DNA of 64,000 nt from Flavobacterium chungbukense (GTDB taxonomy: Bacteria; Bacteroidota; Bacteroidia; Flavobacteriales; Flavobacteriaceae): contig NZ_JAJGZV010000002.1 in the NCBI RefSeq assembly GCF_020805785.1, forward strand, positions 186,001 to 250,000. The letters are read 5' to 3'. The translations under genes were made by a program, and so were the position numbers. The notes beneath the pieces are model-generated. The model was given only the letters and a program-made list of their open reading frames with translations. It was not told where the DNA came from and ran no database searches. Positions within the stretch are counted from its first letter, which is position 1. Each line of letters opens with the position of its first letter. Below are positions 52,498 through 61,734 of this stretch, in pieces.

Positions 52498-53928
52498 TTA
52501 CTTCTTAGCAAATCCTTTTCTAGTCATTTCGCCCCAGCCTTTAGTTCCCATAATTTTTTCTTTGTAACCAATTAAAGCTGAATAAACCGTAAGCGGATGA
52601 AAATAAATGGGCTCTATAAATGCGGCCATTAAAAGCTTAAAAAAATCGGTTTGTTTAGGATATTTGTGATAGGTTCTTTCTTCGCTAAACAAAGCAATAA
52701 CAGAAAAGAAAACAGCAAAAGAGTAAACAAATAAAAGCAATAGTAAAAAGAAATGCCAGTTTAATAATCCGAATAATATAAAGATTACGGTTATTACAAG
52801 GCCAACAAATTCTATTCCTGGAGCCAAAAACTCAAACAATGTCCAATACGGAACACTTAACATTCCTAAAAGCTTGTATTTTGGATTAAGAAACATTTTT
52901 TTGTGAAAACTTAGTGTTTCAATTGTTCCTCTCATCCATCTGCTTCTTTGCTTTTTGAATATCGTAAAATCTTCTGGAGCTTCTGTCCAACACAACGGAT
53001 CTGGAATATAGCTTACTGCGTAAGGCAATTTATTTTCGAGCATATAACGACGCATTCTCACAATCAGTTCCATGTCTTCGCCAACAGTTTTTGTGCTGTA
53101 ACCACCCGATAAAATAGCAATTTCTTTATCAAAAGCACCAAATGCACCACTTATTAATAAAAGTCCGTCTAACCTTCCCCATGCCATTCTTCCCAAAAGA
53201 AATGCTCTCAAATATTCTAAAACCTGAATTCTAGGCAACATTACGTCAGGAATATTTACCTCAACCAAACGTCCATTTTTAATAATACATTGATTGGCAA
53301 TTCGCACCACACCTCCAGTGGCAATAATTCTTTTTCCTTGAGATTCTAAAAATGGTTTTGCTAGTTTTAAGAGTGAATCTTTATCTAGAATACAATCCAC
53401 ATCAATACAAACCACATAGGGATTCTGTGCAATATTTAGTCCTACATTCAAAGCATCTGCTTTACCTCCATTTTCTTTGTCTACAACTATTAATTTTTTA
53501 AAAGCTGCATTTCTAGACGTATAAATTCCTTTTATTTTTTTGGTTTCTATTTTAGGATGAATAGCAAAATCTCCCAAAACAAGATCGTATGTTTTGATTA
53601 AGATTTCCATTGAATTGTCTTTGCTCCCATCGTTTACAACAATAACCTGATAGTTATTATAATTTAATGAAAGTAGAGATTTTACATTTTCTTCAATAGT
53701 CAAACCCTCATTATACGCCGGTGCAATCAAGGAAAGTTTTGGTGCAAATTCGCTGGTTAGAAGCACTTCATAATCTACAAAGCTGTTTTTCTTCAGATAG
53801 GCTCTTAATTCTTTTTGAGAAAGATAGGCCAATATCAAATAGGAAGACATAATCAGAATAGCATACCCCAATATAAGAAGTATGTACACATCTAAAAGCC
53901 AAGTTATGTCTGTATTAAAAAAAGTCAT
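52498..53928 (-). CDS. Processive family 2 glycosyltransferase (polysaccharide synthase-like)
   Basis: 476 residues. N-terminal helix (about 11-35), GT-A domain with VVND100, KADALN (156-161), DVD (176-178), GED285 and QRSRW (327-331), the D,D,D,QxxRW set of processive synthases such as NodC, HasA and PgaC, then three C-terminal helices (about 355-425). It therefore makes and extrudes a beta-linked polymer from a UDP-sugar; which sugar is not readable. It is last in a minus-strand set with a HEAT-like protein and an outer-membrane barrel protein. Confidence 0.92.
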   Translation of the reverse strand: MTFFNTDITWLLDVYILLILGYAILIMSSYLILAYLSQKELRAYLKKNSFVDYEVLLTSEFAPKLSLIAPAYNEGLTIEENVKSLLSLNYNNYQVIVVNDGSKDNSMEILIKTYDLVLGDFAIHPKIETKKIKGIYTSRNAAFKKLIVVDKENGGKADALNVGLNIAQNPYVVCIDVDCILDKDSLLKLAKPFLESQGKRIIATGGVVRIANQCIIKNGRLVEVNIPDVMLPRIQVLEYLRAFLLGRMAWGRLDGLLLISGAFGAFDKEIAILSGGYSTKTVGEDMELIVRMRRYMLENKLPYAVSYIPDPLCWTEAPEDFTIFKKQRSRWMRGTIETLSFHKKMFLNPKYKLLGMLSVPYWTLFEFLAPGIEFVGLVITVIFILFGLLNWHFFLLLLLFVYSFAVFFSVIALFSEERTYHKYPKQTDFFKLLMAAFIEPIYFHPLTVYSALIGYKEKIMGTKGWGEMTRKGFAKK

Positions 53929-53939
53929 TCTATTGCTGC

Positions 53940-54758
53940 TTATACGGTTAATGCCTGTAAGACACTTTGTGCTTCATATTTGATAGTCGCGTTTGGAGCA
54001 TTAGTGCTCAATTCTGCTACAAAAGGAACTTTTTGTGTCAGTTTCAACTCTTTTATAAGTTTCAATCCTAAAGAAACTACTGTCGTATTTTGTGATTCCA
54101 GTAAAAGTTCTACACCTTTTGTATCTCCAATATCGTGTTTTTTGAATGCGCTAATAATATTTACCTGAGTCCATTCATCAATAATATCATCGTGCTCCGT
54201 CAAATGGACAATTCCTTTTGTTCCTTCTAATTTAATTCCAGCATTGATAGCTGTAATTTTTAAAGTTTTATTTCGGGCTTTTGCACACGCTATAATCTGA
54301 TTAAAAGCTTCCTTAATATTAAATTCAGCAAGTTCTGTAATTCCTTTGCATTTTATTTCCCATTTAAAATTTTTCAGCTTTTTAAAAGAATCTTTTATTA
54401 ATCCTGAATCTTTGTAAAATTGTTCTAATTTTTGGGCATAAACACCTTCATAATTTTTATGAAGATTGATCAAGGTTTCTGTCAAAACTTCTCTGAAGAA
54501 ATTCGTATCAAAAAGCACCAAGAAATTTTTATCCTTCTTTATTTCAGAATAAAGTACATCTTGAAAAATTACAGAAGACAAGACTTTTTCAATTAAAACA
54601 TCGTATTCAAGTCTTCTTTTTTCTCTTTTAATGTTTCGATTTCTACTTCCGACAATTATGAGATAAAAGACAAACGAGGCTAATACAAACAAATAAATTG
54701 AAAATGTCAGGAAAGGTATTTCCCACTCGCCGCTTTTGTATAGTTCCCAAAGGTTCAT
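53940..54758 (-). CDS. Membrane-anchored HEAT-repeat-like protein
   Basis: 272 residues. One N-terminal helix (about 16-37), a Lys/Arg-rich stretch (NRNIKREKRR), then helical repeats: WEIKCKGITELAEFNIKEAFNQIIACAKARNKTLKITAINAGIKL and ending with APNATIKYEAQSVLQAL. HEAT proteins of this type often accompany glycosyltransferase plus YaiO-like genes in Bacteroidota. It probably acts as a scaffold at the inner membrane for the synthase; inference from context. Gaps to neighbours are 11 and 2 bp. Confidence 0.78.
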   Translation of the reverse strand: MNLWELYKSGEWEIPFLTFSIYLFVLASFVFYLIIVGSRNRNIKREKRRLEYDVLIEKVLSSVIFQDVLYSEIKKDKNFLVLFDTNFFREVLTETLINLHKNYEGVYAQKLEQFYKDSGLIKDSFKKLKNFKWEIKCKGITELAEFNIKEAFNQIIACAKARNKTLKITAINAGIKLEGTKGIVHLTEHDDIIDEWTQVNIISAFKKHDIGDTKGVELLLESQNTTVVSLGLKLIKELKLTQKVPFVAELSTNAPNATIKYEAQSVLQALTV

Positions 54759-54760
54759 AT

Positions 54761-55975
54761 CTAAAAACGTTTCGTTACAATTAGCTGTACATTAAACCTA
54801 TTTCTATATTGTCCTGGAATATATTCTTCATCTTCATAAAGAAAAATTGGACGTACAAAAAACGAATCACCAAAACGATGCTGATACTGAACTCCGATTC
54901 TATACGCTTTTAAAGGCTGTGTAAAATTGTTGTACAAATACAAATAAGGAACATTTCCGTATTGAAGTTCTAATCTAATAATTCGCTCTTTTTCTTCATT
55001 CGTTCTTTGAATACTTAAAACATGAGAAAACAATTCGTTTGAAGTATCATAATACGGTCTGTAGGCAAAAGAATAAATTCCTGGATTATAAGCGAGCTGT
55101 CCTGTTAACAAGGTAATATCATCAGAATCAAAATGCATAAATCTAGCTCCAAGAGAATATTCAAATTTTTTATACGGTTTAAAATAATATTCTAAACCTG
55201 CTTTTGCTACTGGAAAAATCGTTTCTCCTGTTGACAATCCTGCATTTGCGTACAAATAACTTTTGTTAGAAAAGGTCTGATAAAAATCAGTTTCAAACAG
55301 CATTTGGGTTTCATTGCTTACGTTTCCGATATTCGCTCTTCCAACAATGGCAGATTTGCTGAATTTATGTGAATACTCCGCATATCCATAATGAAATGGA
55401 GATTGACCAGGATCTGAAGTAGAAATATTCAAATAAGAAACCGATACTGCATTTTTTGCTTTACGCCCGATTAATGTTCGAATTCCTTTAAACGCCTGAG
55501 TACTATTATCTGCAAAAGAAGCTTTTTCTATCAATTCTAAAGCTTCTTGATCGCGATTTAGTTTTTCTAAGCAAGTCGCTTTTATTTGAATAATCTCAAC
55601 TGATTTTGGATTAATGGCTAAATATGTATCGCAATACAAATTACATTTCTCAAAATTCTCCGACCAGAAATAAACATTGATGATGGCTTGCAGTGCTTCT
55701 ATATTCGGATTAACTCGGTCTGTTAATGGCGATAAAACTTTTATTGCCGTTTTATAGTCTTTTTTCCAGCTGTAAATTCGTCCCGTATACGTTTGAATAT
55801 CTTCGTCTTGCGGATATTTAGCACGCAAAGGATCCATTAGTGTTAAAGCTTTGTCGTAGTTTCCTTTTTCAACTTCTCGTTTTGCATTAGCTAAAGTTTC
55901 ATCGACATTTGTTTCCTGAGCAAATGTAATGAAGGAAATAAATAAAAGGCAGATAGAATAATATATAGATTTCAT
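54761..55975 (-). CDS. TPR protein with YaiO-type outer-membrane beta-barrel
   Basis: 404 residues. The signal peptide ends ITFAQ. Residues about 25-160 form three to four TPR units (ANAKREVEKGNYDKALTLMDPLRAKYP, YKTAIKVLSPL, VEIIQIKATCLEKLNRDQEALELIEKA). From about 175 comes a run of amphipathic beta strands ending in Phe (FNVQLIVTKRF), as in outer-membrane barrels of the YaiO family. It is probably the outer-membrane element for the polymer made by the synthase. Its ATG overlaps the stop of the response regulator gene by 1 bp. Confidence 0.85.
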   Translation of the reverse strand: MKSIYYSICLLFISFITFAQETNVDETLANAKREVEKGNYDKALTLMDPLRAKYPQDEDIQTYTGRIYSWKKDYKTAIKVLSPLTDRVNPNIEALQAIINVYFWSENFEKCNLYCDTYLAINPKSVEIIQIKATCLEKLNRDQEALELIEKASFADNSTQAFKGIRTLIGRKAKNAVSVSYLNISTSDPGQSPFHYGYAEYSHKFSKSAIVGRANIGNVSNETQMLFETDFYQTFSNKSYLYANAGLSTGETIFPVAKAGLEYYFKPYKKFEYSLGARFMHFDSDDITLLTGQLAYNPGIYSFAYRPYYDTSNELFSHVLSIQRTNEEKERIIRLELQYGNVPYLYLYNNFTQPLKAYRIGVQYQHRFGDSFFVRPIFLYEDEEYIPGQYRNRFNVQLIVTKRF

Positions 55976-56340
55976 TAGACGCGTTTATTTAGTAGTTTAT
56001 TAATTCTCACTAAAAGCACCGCTGGACTTACTGGTTTTGCAATAAACTCATTGGCTCCAAGATCAAACGAATCTAATTCTGTCTGTTCAACACCAGAAGA
56101 TGTCAATATTATGATCGGAATATCAGATTGAAGCGTTTCTCTAACATATTGCGTAATTTCCATTCCGCTTATGCCGGGCATATTGATATCGGTAAGAATC
56201 AGATTGTAATCAGTATTTTCTATAGCATCGAGTGCGTCTTTACCATCAGAAAACTGGTCAACACTAAATCCTTTAGATTCTAAGAAAAAAGATAATGATT
56301 TGCGTAGGATGTCATTATCTTCAGCTAAAATTATTCTCAT
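55975..56340 (-). CDS. Single-domain response regulator
   Basis: 121 residues, receiver only: acidic pair in LAEDND (6-9), phospho-Asp51 (LILTDINMPG), Thr/Ser in ILTSSG, Lys in IAKPVS. First gene of the unit receiver-TPR barrel-HEAT-synthase and directly downstream of a hybrid kinase, so it is the likely recipient of that kinase's signal. With no output domain it must act on a protein partner, for example the synthase complex. Confidence 0.92.
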   Translation of the reverse strand: MRIILAEDNDILRKSLSFFLESKGFSVDQFSDGKDALDAIENTDYNLILTDINMPGISGMEITQYVRETLQSDIPIIILTSSGVEQTELDSFDLGANEFIAKPVSPAVLLVRINKLLNKRV

Positions 56341-56417
56341 TTTTTAAAATTTTAAACTTGGGGCAAAAATTTAATTATAACGTCAGAATTGTAAAGCTAT
56401 TGTTTATTTTTTTTCTA

Positions 56418-58400
56418 TCATAGTTCTTTTAAAACTTTAACGACCTCAGCAATTCCGCAATGTAAAATATTTATTTTATCTAAAATTTCTGTAGAAAACT
56501 GGTTCTTTGAAGCTTCTTCCTCAATTATAGACGCACATTGACTAAGATCTTCCAACATAAAAATATCTAAGCTAGACTTCATATTATGTGCCAATTTCTT
56601 TACGGCATCATGATTATCATTTTTAAATGCTTCGTTCAACTCTGCCACTTGGTTAGGGATTTTTTCTAAGAAAAGATTAATCATTTCCTTTTTAAAATCT
56701 TCATCACCACTAGACATTTCATCCAAAAAAGAAAAATCTACTATTCTTTTTCTTTTAGTATCCACTTCCTCTGTCATGGCTGTTTTTATTGCTTTTAATA
56801 AAACGGATTGCTTAAATGGTTTTGGCACATAGCCATTCATACCAACTTTAAAACAACGTTCTTGTTCTCCAACCAAAGAATGTGCCGTCATGGCAATAAT
56901 CGGGATAGACGAATTCATTTCACTTCTAATATAATCTGTCGTTTGATAACCATCTTTAACGGGCATTTGAAGATCCATTAAAACTAGATCATATTTATTT
57001 TGAGCTAATAATTCAATGCCTTCTTCACCATTTGAAGCGACATCCAATTCAAATCCGAAATTTTGAATCACGCTTCTTACCAATCTCTGATTTAGAACAT
57101 TGTCTTCGCAAAGCAAAATTTTCAGGCTGCCTAGATCATTTTTAGAAATTGATTTTACTGGCGTTTTCGGAATATCTGCTTTTTTATAAGTAAGGAAAAA
57201 GAAAAACTCAGAACCACGATTGAGTTCGCTTTTTACGTGAATTTCTCCCTTGTGCAATTCTACCAGCTGTTTAACAATATTCAGTCCAAGACCTGTACCG
57301 CCAAAAGTTCTGGTTGTACTTTCTTCACCTTGTGTAAAACGTTCAAAAATAGTTTTAAGCTTATTTTTTGGTATTCCGATTCCAGTATCTTTCACAGAAA
57401 ATCTAAGCTTGTAATTATTCTCATTTTCCTCTATTCTTTTTACCGAAACCGTTACTTCACCTTCTTGCGTAAACTTAAGCGAATTACCAACTAAATTAAC
57501 CAATATCTGATTTAATCTTCCTTGATCGCCGATAACATTATCTGGCATATCGGCATCTAGATAAAGATTAAATTCAACATCTTTCTGAACTTTTACTTTC
57601 AACAAATTGTAGACATGTTTAAGCGTTCTTTTCAGATTAAATGGTTGTGATTCAATAGTCAAATTTCCCGATTCAATTTTTGAAAGATCTAGTATATCAT
57701 TAATTATAATAAGTAGATTCTCGCCAGCAATTTGCACATTATCAATATATTCTTGCTGTACATTATCTAAATCTGTCTGATCCAAAAGGTCTGTAAAACC
57801 GATAATAGCATTTAATGGCGTTCTGATTTCATGACTCATATTAGCCAGAAAATTATCTTTTGCCAAAACAGCGCGTTCAGCTATCTTTCTCTGCGTGTAT
57901 AATTCGTAGTTTTTTGTACCTAATTCCAATTGCGCCATAACGTGTTTTGCTACAATAGAAAGTGCATTTCGCTGATTATCATCTAGTTCTTTTACTACAT
58001 GATCCACAGCACATAAAGTACCGATATTATATCCGTCTGGAGTTGTAAGAGGTACACCGGCATAGAATCTAACATTGAATCCGCCTGTTACATTCGGATC
58101 ATTTTTAAATGTTTCGTTTAGATGCGTGTCGCTAATTTCAACCATTTTTGTATCCATAATGGTGTAGTTACAAAATGAAATCTCACGAGGAACTTCAGAT
58201 ACTCCTACTCCAATTTCAGATTTGAACCATTGTCTGTTTTCATCAATAAAAGAAATATGAGCAATTGGAACACCGCAGATATACGAAACCAATTTTGTGG
58301 CATCATCAAAAGCATTGTCTGGAAGTGAATCAAGAATATTGTAACGTTTTAAAGCTGCTAAACGCTGCAGCTCATTATCTGGGATGGGGTAATCTCTCAT
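56418..58400 (-). CDS. Hybrid histidine kinase: GAF, kinase, receiver, Hpt
   Basis: 660 residues from the ATG at 58398-58400; the frame opens upstream to 58463, but the GAF-linked start MRDYPIPDNELQRLAALKRY fits better. GAF domain (about 20-160), kinase with His190 (NMSHEIRTPLNAI), HATPase (NLVGNSLKF, DTGIGI, GTGLGL), receiver with Asp476 (VLMDLQMP) and Hpt with His605 (LAHNMKSS). It is soluble. All parts of a phosphorelay to the adjacent single-domain receiver are present. Confidence 0.94.
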   Translation of the reverse strand: MRDYPIPDNELQRLAALKRYNILDSLPDNAFDDATKLVSYICGVPIAHISFIDENRQWFKSEIGVGVSEVPREISFCNYTIMDTKMVEISDTHLNETFKNDPNVTGGFNVRFYAGVPLTTPDGYNIGTLCAVDHVVKELDDNQRNALSIVAKHVMAQLELGTKNYELYTQRKIAERAVLAKDNFLANMSHEIRTPLNAIIGFTDLLDQTDLDNVQQEYIDNVQIAGENLLIIINDILDLSKIESGNLTIESQPFNLKRTLKHVYNLLKVKVQKDVEFNLYLDADMPDNVIGDQGRLNQILVNLVGNSLKFTQEGEVTVSVKRIEENENNYKLRFSVKDTGIGIPKNKLKTIFERFTQGEESTTRTFGGTGLGLNIVKQLVELHKGEIHVKSELNRGSEFFFFLTYKKADIPKTPVKSISKNDLGSLKILLCEDNVLNQRLVRSVIQNFGFELDVASNGEEGIELLAQNKYDLVLMDLQMPVKDGYQTTDYIRSEMNSSIPIIAMTAHSLVGEQERCFKVGMNGYVPKPFKQSVLLKAIKTAMTEEVDTKRKRIVDFSFLDEMSSGDEDFKKEMINLFLEKIPNQVAELNEAFKNDNHDAVKKLAHNMKSSLDIFMLEDLSQCASIIEEEASKNQFSTEILDKINILHCGIAEVVKVLKEL

Positions 58401-58420
58401 TTTTAAGTAGGTAATGTGTG

Positions 58421-58428
58421 CAAAGATA
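58421..58428 (-). promoter_or_regulatory. -7 box of the hybrid kinase gene
   Basis: TATCTTTG on the minus strand, a perfect TAnnTTTG, only 20 bp from the ATG at 58400. This implies a very short leader and supports the 58400 start over 58463. Confidence 0.6.
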
Positions 58429-58664
58429 AGGTAAATTGAACAAAAAAGTCTTATCAAGGACATAAACCTATTTGATTTTCAGAATCGTATTACCAATTTT
58501 TCATTTCATTACAAATTTTTTCTAGGTCATTACAAATTTGAATTGCGACTATTGGGCACCAATTGTTTTTGTTATAAAATTGCGCAGATTTTGTAAACAA
58601 ATCTCTTTGAAAGAGCTTCTTTTTAAGGAAAACAAGCATTTGAAAGAGATAAAAATTAAAATAA

Positions 58665-60947
58665 ATGAAAAACTTAAGAAACAGTATTTTTTACGTTGGA
58701 GTCATTGGAGGATTTTCCCTTTTAATGTATTGGATTATTCTATTGGGAATAAAATTGGAAACAGGCCGAAATCTTAAAATCCCTTCCTCAGATAAAAGCC
58801 AATGGGCTGAATTTCTTGATTCTCTTCTAAAAAACCTGCACCATCCTTTAGCCTTATTATTGGCACAAATTGTTACTATTATTTTTGTTGCCCGTATTTT
58901 CGGATGGATTTGCATCAAATTAAAACAGCCTGCTGTTATCGGAGAAATGATTGCCGGAATTGTAATGGGACCTTCATTAATCGGAATGTATCTTCCTGAG
59001 TTTTCAGCAGCGTTATTTCCTGCTGAATCATTAGGAAATCTTCAGTTCTTAAGCCAGATTGGTCTGATTCTTTTTATGTACATCGTGGGAATGGAAATCG
59101 ACATGAAGATTTTAAGAAACAAAGCCCATGACGCTGTTGTTATTAGCCATGCCAGTATTATCATTCCGTTTGTTTTAGGAATGGGATTAGCCTATTTTAT
59201 ATATGATGAATTTGCCCCTGCAGATGTACAATTTACCTCTTTTGGTCTGTTTGCGGGAATTGCAATGAGTATTACTGCGTTTCCCGTGCTTGCCAGAATT
59301 GTGCAGGAACGTGGTATTCATAAAACACGATTAGGAACTATTGTCATTACGTGTGCTGCAGCCGATGATATTACCGCTTGGTGTATTTTGGCAGTAGTAA
59401 TTGCAATTGTAAAAGCAGGTTCTTTTGGAAGTGCTTTGTACACAGTTGTTCTAGCATTAGGTTATGTTTTTTTAATGATTAAAGTGGTTCGTCCGTTTTT
59501 GAAAAGAATTGGAGATTTGTACGCAACTAACGAAAAATTGAGTAAACCAATTGTAGCCATCTTTTTTTTAACGCTTGTTGTTTCTTCTTACTTAACAGAA
59601 GTAATCGGAATTCACGCTTTATTTGGCGCTTTTATTGCAGGAGCGATTATGCCTGAAAATATTAGATTTAGAAATCTTTTTATAGAAAAAGTAGAAGATG
59701 TTGCTTTGGTATTATTATTACCACTGTTCTTTGTTTTTACAGGTTTAAGAACACAAATTGGTTTATTAAACGAACCTTATTTATGGAAAATCGCAGGATT
59801 AATTTTTGCTGTAGCAGTAATTGGTAAGTTTGTTAGCAGTGCGCTTGCAGCGAAATTTGTGGGACAAAACTGGAAAGACAGCTTGTCTATTGGAGCTTTA
59901 ATGAATACAAGAGGCTTGACAGAATTAGTTGCCTTGAATATTGGTTATGATTTAGGAGTTTTAAGCCCAGAATTGTTCTCTATGTTTGTAATTATGGCCC
60001 TTGCTACCACATTTATGACTGGACCAACTTTAGATTTAATCAATTGGCTGTTTAGATCAAGCAAACAAGAAAGCGAAGAAGATACGGCACTGAAAAATAA
60101 ATACCGAATCTTATTGTCTTTTGATCGCCCAGAATCTGGAAGAGCTTTACTTAAAGTAGCAGACGGATTAACAAACAAAAGAGCTGAAAGTTCTGAAATT
60201 ACAGCAATGCATTTTCTTCCAACTGAAGAATTACACCACTATAATACAGATATTTACGAAACAGAAAAATTTAAAGATGTTGTGGAAGAATCAGTGGCAT
60301 TAAACAGAAATATTACAACGATGTTTAAAGCTTCTGCTGATATTGATAATGAAATAGTTTCTGTCGCCAATAAAAGTAAACACGATTTATTGTTAGTCGG
60401 AATTGGGCAATCTATTTATCAGGGAAGTTTACTGGGGCGCGTTCTTGGTTTTACAACTCGAATTATCAATCCTGAAAAGATTTTAAATACTGTTACTGGA
60501 AAAGAAAACATCTTAGAATCTGCTCCTTTTGATGACGGAACTAGACAGATTATTTCAAAATCGCAAATTCCGGTTGGAATTCTAATTGATAAAGATTTGA
60601 GTGATATTAATTCCATTTTCATTCCGCTTTTTAGTTTAAAAGATTGGGATCTGATTCAGAATTATGTTCAGAAATTTATTCAAAACATCGATTCAAGAAT
60701 TATAGTTTTTGATGCAGAAGGAAAAATAATGTCTGATTTAGACACTAAGGAAAAAATAAGATTAATGGAACAAGCGGCGCCAAGCCAGCTTTCGCTAAGA
60801 AAAGATCAGAACGTTGAAAAAGTATTTTTAGAACAGCAAGATCTTATGCTGATTTCGCTTGACGGATGGAAACATTTAATGGATAGTAAAAGTCCGTGGC
60901 TAACTAATATTCCTTCGACATTAATTATTTCTGAAGATAAAAAATAA
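58665..60947 (+). CDS. CPA2-type cation/proton antiporter with C-terminal regulatory domains
   Basis: 760 residues. An extra N-terminal helix, then a Na_H_Exchanger domain of about 12 helices (about 55-460) with GEMIAGIVMGPSLIG, the ion-site motif CAAADDITAW and HALFGAFIAGAIMP. The C-terminal 290 residues are soluble and show two segments resembling universal-stress-protein folds (YRILLSFDRPESGRALLKVADGL; HDLLLVGIGQSIYQGSLLGRVLG). This is the plan of plant CHX and related bacterial antiporters exchanging K+ or Na+ for H+. Expressed alone. Confidence 0.9.
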   Translation: MKNLRNSIFYVGVIGGFSLLMYWIILLGIKLETGRNLKIPSSDKSQWAEFLDSLLKNLHHPLALLLAQIVTIIFVARIFGWICIKLKQPAVIGEMIAGIVMGPSLIGMYLPEFSAALFPAESLGNLQFLSQIGLILFMYIVGMEIDMKILRNKAHDAVVISHASIIIPFVLGMGLAYFIYDEFAPADVQFTSFGLFAGIAMSITAFPVLARIVQERGIHKTRLGTIVITCAAADDITAWCILAVVIAIVKAGSFGSALYTVVLALGYVFLMIKVVRPFLKRIGDLYATNEKLSKPIVAIFFLTLVVSSYLTEVIGIHALFGAFIAGAIMPENIRFRNLFIEKVEDVALVLLLPLFFVFTGLRTQIGLLNEPYLWKIAGLIFAVAVIGKFVSSALAAKFVGQNWKDSLSIGALMNTRGLTELVALNIGYDLGVLSPELFSMFVIMALATTFMTGPTLDLINWLFRSSKQESEEDTALKNKYRILLSFDRPESGRALLKVADGLTNKRAESSEITAMHFLPTEELHHYNTDIYETEKFKDVVEESVALNRNITTMFKASADIDNEIVSVANKSKHDLLLVGIGQSIYQGSLLGRVLGFTTRIINPEKILNTVTGKENILESAPFDDGTRQIISKSQIPVGILIDKDLSDINSIFIPLFSLKDWDLIQNYVQKFIQNIDSRIIVFDAEGKIMSDLDTKEKIRLMEQAAPSQLSLRKDQNVEKVFLEQQDLMLISLDGWKHLMDSKSPWLTNIPSTLIISEDKK

Positions 60948-60974
60948 AGTTTGTTTTGGAATTTTATTTAAACG

Positions 60975-61002
60975 AACGCCTTCAAAAGAGGCGTTTCTTT
61001 TG
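60975..61002. terminator. Terminator between convergent genes
   Basis: AACGCCT (60975-60981), a 7-base loop, AGGCGTT (60989-60995), then TCTTTTG. Confidence 0.65.
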
Positions 61003-61012
61003 TTTTATAAGT

Positions 61013-61651
61013 TTAAATTTTCAAAATATTGTACAACTCCAAAGTAAATTTTCCTGTTGAAAATTCTTTTGGTGCTTTTAATAATTTGGCTGCTAAAAAT
61101 GCGGTTGAAATGGGTTTCAAATTTTTAAAAAGACCAATTACATTCAGCGCTTTAATTAGTTTGATGGAAATCTTTTCTCCCCAACGGTCAGAACCTTCAC
61201 GTATAAGCGGTCCAGGTCTGAAAATGATATATTGTGGAAAATGAAGACTTTCGATATACTCTTCCAACTTTCCTTTCATCATAGAATAAAAAACACTGCT
61301 TTTTGATGAAGCGCCGTAGGAAGAAACCAAAATCAAAGAATTGACATGATTTTCTTTCGCAGCAGCGGCAAATTGAGCCGGAATATCAAAATCAATTTTC
61401 CATTGATTGTCTTTTGAACCGGCATCTTTTAAAGTAGTTCCTAAACAAGAAAATAGAACATCTCCCGTAATTAGATTTTTAAACGAATCTATTTCTGAAA
61501 AATCAACAACATGCTCTTTCAATTTTGAATGTGAATTTCCAGTAGCACGTCTCACAAAAATCGAAACTTCGGCATAATCATTACTTTGTAAAAGCAAATT
61601 GACCAATTCTTTTCCCGTTGCGCCTGTTGCTCCAATTACCAATGCTTTCAT
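61013..61651 (-). CDS. NAD(P)-binding protein, atypical SDR (HTATIP2/YbjT-like)
   Basis: 212 residues from the ATG at 61649-61651. Nucleotide loop VIGATGATGKELV (4-16), DVLFSCLGTTLKDAGSKDNQ and LILVSSYGASSKSSVFYSMMKGKLEEYI with the YxxxK-like pair. These are the marks of the atypical SDR group that includes HTATIP2 and YbjT-like proteins. Cofactor binding is likely; the reaction is unknown. An in-frame TTG at 61660 is less likely. Confidence 0.87.
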   Translation of the reverse strand: MKALVIGATGATGKELVNLLLQSNDYAEVSIFVRRATGNSHSKLKEHVVDFSEIDSFKNLITGDVLFSCLGTTLKDAGSKDNQWKIDFDIPAQFAAAAKENHVNSLILVSSYGASSKSSVFYSMMKGKLEEYIESLHFPQYIIFRPGPLIREGSDRWGEKISIKLIKALNVIGLFKNLKPISTAFLAAKLLKAPKEFSTGKFTLELYNILKI

Positions 61652-61692
61652 AATTATCAATTTTGAAAGTAAATATAATAATCTTTAATTGA

Positions 61693-61725
61693 AAAACCCC
61701 TTTGCATAATCTGCAAAGGGGTTTT
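61693..61725 (-). terminator. Strong terminator after the DUF4465 gene
   Basis: AAAACCCCTTTGC (61693-61705), a 7-base loop, GCAAAGGGGTTTT (61713-61725); 13 perfect pairs, with a T run on the minus-strand side. Confidence 0.88.
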
Positions 61726-61734
61726 ATTTAAGAT

